The notes beneath the pieces were generated by a model. The model worked only from the letters and a program-made list of their open reading frames with translations. It made no database searches and was not told where the DNA came from. Below are positions 33,222 through 39,136 of a stretch of DNA of 39,136 bases, in pieces; within the stretch, counting starts at the first letter, position 1; every line of letters begins with the position of its first letter. Made by a program: the position numbers and the translations under genes. Origin of the DNA: JBPCOI01 sp051000395 (GTDB lineage Bacteria; Actinomycetota; Actinomycetes; Mycobacteriales; Jatrophihabitantaceae); contig JBPCOI010000060.1 in assembly GCA_051000395.1 (NCBI GenBank), positions 1 through 39,136 on the forward strand, in the 5' to 3' direction.

Positions 33222-34244
33222 TCAGTTGTGTGCGCTGCGGTAGCTGCTGGCGAGCTCGGTGAGTCGGGCGTGGGCGCCGTCCATTGCGGGGCGGTTCGGC
33301 AGCCACTGCTTCCTTATCTTGGCCACCGACGTGTAGTTGGTGTCGACGACGTTGGCCAGCGGTGACTCGACCGTTTGCGAAGCAAGCTGGTAGGCGTCGA
33401 GCATGTGTAAGCCGTAGTCGGTCTCGAGCCAGTGCACCAGATCCGATTGGGCGATCCGGAAGGCGTCCTCGAGTGGCCGCGCCGAACCGGTCGTGATGAT
33501 GTGCGTGTCTGATTCCAGCCTCGGCCAGGGGCAGGGCGTGCCCTTGAGCAGCTCGACGATGAGCACGGTGTCCATGGCGCACTCGGCCGCAACCCCACAC
33601 GTCTCGCCCTGACCTTGGCGAGCGTGTCCATCGCCGATGGAGAACATCGCGCCTTTGACGTTGACACCGAGATAGCACGTGACGCCGGCCTGCATCTCGG
33701 GGGTGTCCATATTGCCGCCGTGGGCGTCGGGGACGAGTGAGGAGCGAACTTCGAGGTTGGCCGGTGCCACGCCGACCGTGCCGTGCATCGGCACCATCGG
33801 GAGGTCGACCTGCCACTCGCCGAAGCGCGATTCGAATCGGCACAGCCCCCGTTCTCGATCGAGCTGCCATATCCACACGACTTCCGGCAGCGGATCCTGC
33901 AGGGTCGCAGTCAGATGCGTGGAAGTGAGCGCGCCGAACAGCGGGACCGTCGTGGAGACGGCCCAGTCTCGCGCCGGCTTCATCGAGATGAAGTGGACCG
34001 CCAGCGTGTCACCGGGTTCGGCACCCTCGACGTAAAACGGACCGGTCTGCGGGTTCACGTAGGGGAACTCGCAGACCTGCGATACCAGGTCGTTGACACC
34101 GCGGACCCGTCCGGCGAAGCAGTCCTCGGTGAACAACTCCAAGATCGTCCCCGGAGCGATTCGGGCAAGCGGGGGGGCGCCACCGAACGTCCAGACGTAG
34201 TCCGAGGGATCGGGCCGGAAGGTGCGGACAACCGGGTCAGCCAC
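33222..34244 (-). CDS. Acetamidase/formamidase family amidohydrolase
   Basis: The 340-residue product belongs to the FmdA/AmdA family, cytoplasmic zinc enzymes that hydrolyse formamide, acetamide or similar short amides to acid and ammonia. Seen motifs are FTEDCFAGRVRGVNDLV, GPFYVEGAEPGDTLAVHF near residue 80, HGTVGVAP, DAHGGNMDTPEM with likely metal ligands near 180, FSIGDGHARQGQGE near 205 and AAECAMDTVLIVELL. It starts at GTG 34244, overlapping the permease gene by eight bases, so the pair is a coupled unit in which the permease probably brings in the amide or an amino-acid amide. Confidence 0.9.
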   Translation of the reverse strand: MADPVVRTFRPDPSDYVWTFGGAPPLARIAPGTILELFTEDCFAGRVRGVNDLVSQVCEFPYVNPQTGPFYVEGAEPGDTLAVHFISMKPARDWAVSTTVPLFGALTSTHLTATLQDPLPEVVWIWQLDRERGLCRFESRFGEWQVDLPMVPMHGTVGVAPANLEVRSSLVPDAHGGNMDTPEMQAGVTCYLGVNVKGAMFSIGDGHARQGQGETCGVAAECAMDTVLIVELLKGTPCPWPRLESDTHIITTGSARPLEDAFRIAQSDLVHWLETDYGLHMLDAYQLASQTVESPLANVVDTNYTSVAKIRKQWLPNRPAMDGAHARLTELASSYRSAHN

Positions 34245-35730
34245 GGACAGCTGCCGCGACTGGTACGGGTTCTTCGTCGAGGTGCACGCGCGCCATCTCC
34301 CCGACGCGTGCGGGTTTGGCCGCGTAGAGGACGGCGAGGTAGATCAGGCCCAGAATCATCCAGATCACCGCTCCGCGCACTGCGAGCGAGGAGGGATAGG
34401 TCAGCGAGGAGATGAAGGACCAGCGGAACGGGTTCCACCCCACCGCGAACAACCATCCTGGGGCAAACGTAGCTATGCCCAACACGGGGATCAGGATGTG
34501 CGAGATCGGATTGAAGTCATGCCTTCCTCGACGCAAAAAGTATCCGATACACGCCAGGTCGGTCATCATGTAGACCGAGACAAGCATGATGACCAGGGCG
34601 CTACCGACGATGCCGAAGGCGTTGGTCGGGTTGTACTTGGCGCCCAGCGCAAGTGAGATCGCCAGAGTCAGCGCGCCGGTGACGACGATCGCGACATACG
34701 GCGAGCGGTGTCTCAGGCTAACCCGTGCGAACCAGTAGGGCAGGGCGCCGATGCGTCCCAGTGCGTATCCGGTGCGGCTGGCGACGTTCACGCCGGCGTT
34801 CGCGTTCGCGATCGTGGAGTTGACGATGGCCAGAAACACGAAGAACCAGAAGATGCCGTACAGCGAACGCGCCAGACCTTGCCAGGAGTTGGCACCCGAG
34901 GTGGAGAAGGTCGCGAACTTGGCCGGTCCGTACGCGACGTCCACGGCGTAGGTGGTGAACACGTACAGCAGGCCGATAAGCAGCGTCGCGCCGATCACCG
35001 CACGACGGATAGTGCGCCGTGGATTGCGTGCCTCCTCTGCCAGCGGTGTCGCGCCCTCGAAGCCACCGAAGCCGAGCAGCGCGAACACGGATCCGCCGAT
35101 GACCCCGGTCGTTCCCTTGAAGCCGCTCGGGGTGTATTTCGTCCCGAACACGGAGAGAGTGTTGTGGCTGCCGGCGTGCACGATCAGAAATACTGCTAGC
35201 ACCAGGAATACCGCGATCTCGAACAGGCCGAGCACCGTACCCAATCGGGCCGACGTGCGAATGCCATAGAGGCCGGCGGCCATCACGATGAGCGCACCGA
35301 TCACGGTCCACGGCCACCACAGATCGGCCGGATAACTGGACCATTCGGAATGGATCGTCGATGCCGTCGTGAAGCCGAGCTGCAGGAGCACCAGTGGCGG
35401 TATGAGTAACCCGATGAACAGGTATCCCCATGAGGTCAGGAATCCCAGGCTCGTGTGCAGGCCCTGTGACACGTACAGCCCGAGCGAACCGGCGCCGGGC
35501 AGGTTCTTGGCCAGCTCGCCGATACAGAAGGCGGTCAGCAGGCACGCCACCATGGCGATCAGCACCGACAAGGGAAGCGCGCCGCCGGCATAGCCGACGC
35601 CGAACGGGATCGACGCGGCGATCGCGGCGCCCGGAGCCATGTCGGTCATGCTCTGGAACAGCACCTCGCGCAACCCGATCGCGTCCTTGCGCAGCCCCGG
35701 TGCGGCGGTAGGTGCAACAGCTTCAGCCAT
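34237..35730 (-). CDS. APC-superfamily amino acid permease
   Basis: The 497-residue protein has about twelve membrane helices. It opens with LREVLFQSMTDMAPGAAIAASIPFGVGYAGGALPL, the first helix of APC transporters, followed by LAKNLPGAGSLGLYVSQGL. It has the conserved FALLGFGGFEGATPLAEEARNPRRTIRRAV near residue 220, and later ANANAGVNVASRTGYALGR. Substrates of such permeases are amino acids, amines or amides taken up with protons. It is coupled to the amidase gene. Its start at 35730 is the first ATG of the frame. The substrate is inferred only from the partner gene. Confidence 0.9.
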   Translation of the reverse strand: MAEAVAPTAAPGLRKDAIGLREVLFQSMTDMAPGAAIAASIPFGVGYAGGALPLSVLIAMVACLLTAFCIGELAKNLPGAGSLGLYVSQGLHTSLGFLTSWGYLFIGLLIPPLVLLQLGFTTASTIHSEWSSYPADLWWPWTVIGALIVMAAGLYGIRTSARLGTVLGLFEIAVFLVLAVFLIVHAGSHNTLSVFGTKYTPSGFKGTTGVIGGSVFALLGFGGFEGATPLAEEARNPRRTIRRAVIGATLLIGLLYVFTTYAVDVAYGPAKFATFSTSGANSWQGLARSLYGIFWFFVFLAIVNSTIANANAGVNVASRTGYALGRIGALPYWFARVSLRHRSPYVAIVVTGALTLAISLALGAKYNPTNAFGIVGSALVIMLVSVYMMTDLACIGYFLRRGRHDFNPISHILIPVLGIATFAPGWLFAVGWNPFRWSFISSLTYPSSLAVRGAVIWMILGLIYLAVLYAAKPARVGEMARVHLDEEPVPVAAAVRG

Positions 35731-35759
35731 CGTGATGTCCTCGCCGACTCGTCAGTCAG

Positions 35760-35959
35760 ATTCCTGCAACCGCGGCGTCGCTGTCAATGCGGCTGCGGGC
35801 GGCCGGGCGCTTCTGCGACGCCTGGACGCACAGGCCGTCGAACACCAGAACCTGATCGCCGGCACGTTCGGCCTCGACGAAACCGGGCAGCTCATGGATC
35901 AGCTTCAGCGACTGCTTCGTTGTCTGGCCACTGGCAGGTCGCGCGCCAGTGACAACTGA
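35760..35959 (+). pseudogene. Possible MarR-family regulator fragment (C-terminal part)
   Basis: A plus-strand frame reads GRALLRRLDAQAVEHQNLIA and then GTFGLDETGQLMDQLQRLLRCL before a stop at 35959. This resembles the wing-end and dimerisation helix of MarR proteins (AGRxLLxRLD). The winged-helix part is missing, since the permease gene begins only 30 bases to the left. It is divergent to the permease, where a regulator would be expected. The rest of 35960-36216 holds no gene that I can support. Confidence 0.35.
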
Positions 35960-36247
35960 GTTCGCGAGCATCGCCGCAGGCGGCGAACTCTCATGCTCGC
36001 GTGCAGCGGACAGACGCACCGTCGCCCCACCTCCATCGCCGTGCCGACAGCCTGGCCAGTCGTGACGGTCGGGCGGGGCTGCTGCCCTGACGGCCAAGAC
36101 GTCGGTCGAGGCGATGCTAGTCCGCGATGGCGCGGACCGCAGCGGGTTGCAGAGCGGTTGTCGGCGCTGAGGTGCGCGCGACAAACTGGCGCGCAGACGC
36201 CTCGGAGACAACCGCAGGGGCTGCTGCACGAACTGGTGACAGTTCGG

Positions 36248-37150
36248 TTATGCCGCGTAAGCGGCGGTGTGGGTCATGATCGTCTCCCATTCGATCGGGG
36301 TCAATCGGCCGAGTGGGGCTTGGCGTCGTCGCCGGTGGTAGGTGCGTTCGATCCAGGTGACGATGGCGATGCGCAGCTCGTCGCGGGTGGCCCATCTGCG
36401 ACGGTCCAGGACGTTGCGTTGCAGCAGCGAGAAGAAGCTCTCCATCGCGGCGTTGTCGGCGGCGGAGCCGACCTGGCCCATCGAGCCGACCATGTCGTGG
36501 CGAGTCAGCGCACGTTGCATCTTTCTTGATCGAAATTGGCTGCCCCTGTCCGAGTGGACCACGCAGCCGGCAGCGCTCAGACCGTCGGTGGCGCGGCGGG
36601 CGACGGCGTTGTCCAGGGCAGCGACGGCCAGGCGGGAGTTCATCCGCGAGTCGATGGAGTAGCCGACGATCCGGTTCGACCAGACGTCCTTGATCGCGCA
36701 GAGGTAGAGCTTGCCTTCCCCGGTCCAGTGCTCAGTTATGTCGGTCAGCCAGAGCCGGTTCGGAGCGTCAGCGGTGAAGTCGCGGGCGACGAGATCGAAG
36801 TGCGCGGGTGCGCCGGCCTTGCGGGCCTTGGCGTAGGCCTTGGGCTTGCCGAACACGCTCCACCAGCCGTTGGCCGAGCAGATCCGCCACGCCGTCCGGT
36901 CGGCCATCACCTGGCCGGCGTCGCGTGCTTCGTCGGCCAGCAGTCGGTGGCCGAACTCGAGGTCCTCGCGGTGGGCGTCGAACAGCGCGTTGGCCCGGTG
37001 CGCCTCGATCCAGTCGGCGTCGGTGACCGGGTCGGCGAGCCACCGGTAGTAGGGTTGGCGGGCGATCTTGAGAACCCGACACGTCACCGCGACCGGCACC
37101 CGCACAGGGGCGCCGGCCGCGGCAAGGTCACGGACGAGCGGGTAGATCAT
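36248..37150 (-). CDS. IS3-family transposase OrfB (DDE integrase domain)
   Basis: The 300-residue product has an HTH_21-like start (CRVLKIARQPYYRWLADP, then HRLLADEARDAG) and the DDE catalytic core: LWLTDITEHWTGEGKLYLCAIKDVWSNRIVGY (first Asp), VVHSDRGSQFRSRKM (second Asp) and SAADNAAMESFFSLLQRNVL (Glu). It ends with the usual RRRRQAPLGRLTPIEWE segment. It cuts and joins DNA ends as the fusion OrfAB. The frame is complete and apparently intact. It overlaps orfA by four bases in the -1 frame. Confidence 0.92.
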   Translation of the reverse strand: MIYPLVRDLAAAGAPVRVPVAVTCRVLKIARQPYYRWLADPVTDADWIEAHRANALFDAHREDLEFGHRLLADEARDAGQVMADRTAWRICSANGWWSVFGKPKAYAKARKAGAPAHFDLVARDFTADAPNRLWLTDITEHWTGEGKLYLCAIKDVWSNRIVGYSIDSRMNSRLAVAALDNAVARRATDGLSAAGCVVHSDRGSQFRSRKMQRALTRHDMVGSMGQVGSAADNAAMESFFSLLQRNVLDRRRWATRDELRIAIVTWIERTYHRRRRQAPLGRLTPIEWETIMTHTAAYAA

Positions 37151-37449
37151 TTTCCCGACAGGTTCGCCTGCGACAGATAGGCCGCGGCTCGGCGGAGCAC
37201 CTCGTTCTCCTGCTCCAACAGGCGGTTGCGACGCTTGAGCTCACGCAGCTCGGACCGCTCGGCGTCGGTGGCACCAGGCCTACGGCCGCCCTCGCCATCA
37301 TCGGCCTTGAGCCAGTTGATCAAGCAGGACTCGCTGATCCCGAAGTCCTTCGCGATCTGGGCCAGCGTCAAACCACCCTCGCGGCGCCGGGCGACCGCGA
37401 TCACGTCGTCGCGGAACTCTCTCGGATAGGGCTTGGGCACGACGGACAT
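37147..37449 (-). CDS. IS3-family transposase OrfA (HTH protein)
   Basis: The 100-residue product begins with YPREFRDDVIAVARRREGGL and an HTH (LAQIAKDFGISESCLINWLK). A leucine-zipper-like coiled coil ends it (LRELKRRNRLLEQENEVLRR), as in all IS3 OrfA proteins. It binds the terminal repeats and can regulate OrfAB. The stop overlaps the start of orfB (ATGA). Confidence 0.92.
   Translation of the reverse strand: MSVVPKPYPREFRDDVIAVARRREGGLTLAQIAKDFGISESCLINWLKADDGEGGRRPGATDAERSELRELKRRNRLLEQENEVLRRAAAYLSQANLSGK
37150..37156 (-). promoter_or_regulatory. Slippery heptamer for -1 frameshifting between orfA and orfB
   Basis: On the minus strand G-GGA-AAA lies in the orfA frame directly before its TGA stop. 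Slipping one base back on GGG-AAA enters the orfB frame at ATG ATC. This X-XXY-YYZ pattern at the overlap is what IS3 elements use to make the OrfAB transposase. Confidence 0.65.
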
Positions 37450-37509
37450 CCTTCCAGCGGCACCTCACGGCACCACAGATCAGATGTCACCTATCCGTGC
37501 AGCAGCCCC

Positions 37510-38237
37510 GTTGCAGCCGGTCGGCGACTGCTTTGTAGTTGAGCAGACCGGCCGCTTGCGCGGCGAGCAGACGGAGAAGGCGGCGCATCTCGTTGAGCTT
37601 GAGTGCGTGCGAGACGTCACGTAGGTCCCGGTCAAGGGTGCTGTCGATGTAGTCGCGAAACCAGTGCTCGCGTCGCCTGCCGGTACGGGTGCGGGCTTCG
37701 GGATAGCCGCCTGTGGCGGCGAGGTCGGCGAACGCGTCGCGGCCCACGACCGCGTCGCTGATCTGAGGTGGGCTGGACGCGAACAGGGCGTCGATGAAGT
37801 TGGTGGTGCTGCCGTGAATCTCGGGTTGGGACAGTGGCCAGAGCCTGATGATCTCTATCGGGCCGGTGAGCGCGTCCTTGACCTCGCGGTTGCTCAGCAC
37901 GTTCGCCGAGCCGGTGAGTAGGAAGCGTCCAGGGCGCGGGTCGCGGTCGACGGCCTCTTTGACAGCGAGCAGCAGGTCCGGTGCACGCTGGACCTCGTCC
38001 AAGACCGCGGGTCGGTCGAGGGCGGCGACAAATCCTGTCGGGTCGGCAACCGCGGCATCGCGGGTGGCCTTGTCATCCAGTGTGAGTAGCTGCGCCGGGT
38101 GCTCGTGCTTTGCGATGCTGGTGAACCAGTGTGCTCTTACCGACCTGCCGCGCGCCCATCACGAACACCACCCGAGTGTCGTGTAACGCCTCCACGACCA
38201 GCGGGCGGGCGTGGCGCTCGATCAGCGGTCCGGTCAT
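37510..38237 (-). pseudogene. ATPase of the AAA_14/DUF4143 type, frameshifted and cut by IS3
   Basis: From ATG 38237 the frame reads TGPLIERHARPLVVEALHD, then VVFVMGARQVGKSTL (Walker A). One extra base near 38123 breaks it. In the next frame it continues SIAKHEHPAQLLTLDDKATR, then PAVLDEVQRAPDLLLAVKEA (Walker B) and GRFLLTGSANVLSNREVKD, with the family's EIIRLWPLSQPEI and GGYPEA. The recognisable sequence stops at LNYKAVADRLQ, exactly where the IS3 repeat begins, so the DUF4143 C-terminus is lost. These ATPases are common in bacterial genomes, with no agreed function. Confidence 0.8.
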
Positions 38238-38641
38238 GCGCAGAAGTCTAGCGATCGCTGCACGGATGTCCAAAGTACAATGCGTTGATTTCCAAACAGA
38301 TATGTCATCAGGGAGCGAATATGGGGATCTTCCGCGCTCGTGAGCGCTGAGTCTTTGTCGCGATCGTCGGGGCCGCCCCGGCCCGCCCCCCTTCGGTCAA
38401 ATCTAGGGGCTCATTGACCCGAGCAAACGATCCGAAATATCCGTCGAGATCGCCGATTAGATTCCGCCCGCAATCGGCGGCGTCGCTTTCGGACCCGGCT
38501 CGATATGCGTGGCAGCTAAACGTGACGCGGAGGGTGCCGGATCAGTCGATCCGAGCGCCAGATGACCCTCAATGCGCGCCGTCGACGGTTCGCGCGCCGC
38601 GATCGGCACTCGTTGTCGATGGTCGGTGCCAAGGTCGGTGG
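38238..38641. other. Gap with no supported gene
   Basis: This 404-base stretch between the ATPase pseudogene and the VOC pseudogene holds no frame I can support. It includes a slightly AT-richer part at 38275-38325 that could be a promoter region, and a short perfect palindrome GCGCTC-GT-GAGCGC at 38334-38347. Confidence 0.4.
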
Positions 38642-39009
38642 ATGGCGACCGAGTTCCAGGTGACGTTCGACAGTGCCGACCCTGGTGCGCACCGGGCCTT
38701 CTGGGCCGAGGCATTGCACTACGTCCAGCCGCCACCACCGCCCGGCTTCGACTCGTGGGACGCCGCGCTCGACGCCTGGGGCGTCCCGGCCGACCACCGC
38801 AACGACCCCGCGGCGCTCGTCGACCCCGACGGCGCCGGGCCGCGGCTGTTCTTCCAGAAAGTGCCGGAGCCGAAGACGGTGAGAACCGCGTGCACCTCGA
38901 CCTGCGTGCCGCCGGAGGGACGGACGGACGCGCTCGAGGCGGAGTGCACCCGCCTGCTCGCGCTCGGCGCACGCCGGGTGCAGCGGTTGGCGGCCGACGA
39001 CATCAATGG
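38642..39009 (+). pseudogene. VOC/glyoxalase-like protein, frameshifted and cut by an ISL3 element
   Basis: From ATG 38642 the product reads TEFQVTFDSADPGAHRAFWA, then EALHYVQPPPPPGFDSWDA and PAALVDPDGAGPRLFFQKVP, the first half of a glyoxalase-like (VOC) fold. Near 38880 the frame slips: the expected ENRVHLDLRAAGGTD is found one frame over. Near 38925 the first frame returns with LEAECTRLLALGARRVQRL. Two opposite single-base lesions thus garble about 15 residues. The gene then ends at the GGCTCTTC terminus of an ISL3 element at 39010, before the usual final strand. Confidence 0.75.
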
Positions 39010-39136
39010 GGCTCTTCTTACTTGAGGTGGGGGCTGGACAGTCCGCCGCCGATGAGCAGCATGCGTAGTCGGTAATTGTCGCGGTTGCGGAAGCCGCGGG
39101 CGACGCGGCGGTGGAGTTCGATGAGGCCGTTGATCG
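39010..39136 (-). mobile_element. End of an ISL3-family element (runs off the window)
   Basis: A terminal repeat starting GGCTCTTCTTACTTGAGG at 39010 is followed on the minus strand by the transposase C-terminus (39136 to the TAA at 39018-39020). It reads NGLIELHRRVARGFRNRDNY and then RLRMLLIGGGLSSPHLK, which fits the end of ISL3-type transposases. The GGCTCTTC start equals that of the truncated ISL3 copy at 33176. Here the right end is kept and the left end lies outside, so these are different copies. Confidence 0.75.

Larger units (their letters stand above)
36217..37509 (-). mobile_element. IS3-family insertion sequence
   Basis: The element contains orfA and orfB of an IS3-type transposase on the minus strand. 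Imperfect terminal inverted repeats of 25 bases bound it: GGGGCTGCTGCACG-N4-GGTGACA at 36217-36241 and its inverse at 37485-37509, with 21 matching bases outside the four-base centre. The size of 1293 bases fits the family. No short target duplication could be seen at the edges, which suggests a later rearrangement. The ATPase pseudogene stops being recognisable exactly at the right edge. Confidence 0.8.

Overview
The window is high-GC DNA from an actinobacterium. The left 4 kb carries the conserved actinobacterial block 5-formyltetrahydrofolate cyclo-ligase / galU / glp (moeA-like) / rimJ-like acetyltransferase / glpR (sepX-like) / tRNA-Ala(CGC). The species or order cannot be fixed from the sequence alone. 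Everything right of the tRNA looks accessory: two catabolic gene clusters, an amide-utilisation pair, and a margin of insertion sequences and broken genes.

Layout: 1-4151 core block ending in tRNA-Ala. 4152-5742 a twice-frameshifted IS481-type element and a tyrosine-integrase remnant pointing toward the tRNA, a typical scar of a tRNA-targeted island. 5752-16736, all on the minus strand: a branched-chain-amide-type ABC transporter (binding lipoprotein, a LivH-LivM-LivG three-domain fusion, LivF), two alpha/beta hydrolases, a zinc alcohol dehydrogenase and a 1053-residue STAND ATPase-TPR-SARP regulator. The two transcription units of this cluster each carry the same 11-bp-period direct repeat (GGCTGTAAC-N6-GTAACG) upstream, which I propose is the operator of the SARP-type regulator.

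17036-31526: a divergent amino-sugar locus. The right arm (nine genes, mostly overlapping by 1-4 bases) encodes a DasR/NagR-like GntR regulator, ROK sugar kinase, N-acetylmannosamine-6-phosphate 2-epimerase (NanE), four Opp/Dpp-type ABC transporter subunits, a SIS-type glucosamine-6-phosphate deaminase and NagA. The left arm encodes a DUF4434 protein, the binding lipoprotein, an AAC(3)-fold N-acetyltransferase and a secreted protein made of two copies of a glycosidase-like domain. Together they make a full route from an imported N-acetylhexosamine-containing glycan, through ManNAc/GlcNAc and their 6-phosphates, to glucosamine-6-phosphate and fructose-6-phosphate. Both divergent promoters have recognisable -35/-10 boxes and each overlaps, or lies next to, a DasR-like half-palindromic site.

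31576-39136: a Phd-like antitoxin with a frameshifted RelE-like toxin, a truncated ISL3 transposase, an amino-acid-permease / acetamidase-formamidase pair, a MarR-like fragment, an IS3 element with a canonical slippery heptamer, an ATPase pseudogene cut by that IS3, a VOC-family pseudogene cut by an ISL3 element, and the end of that ISL3 transposase at the window edge. The single-base lesions I found lie in this margin, in the IS481 element and in other mobile or decaying genes; I noticed none in the catabolic genes.
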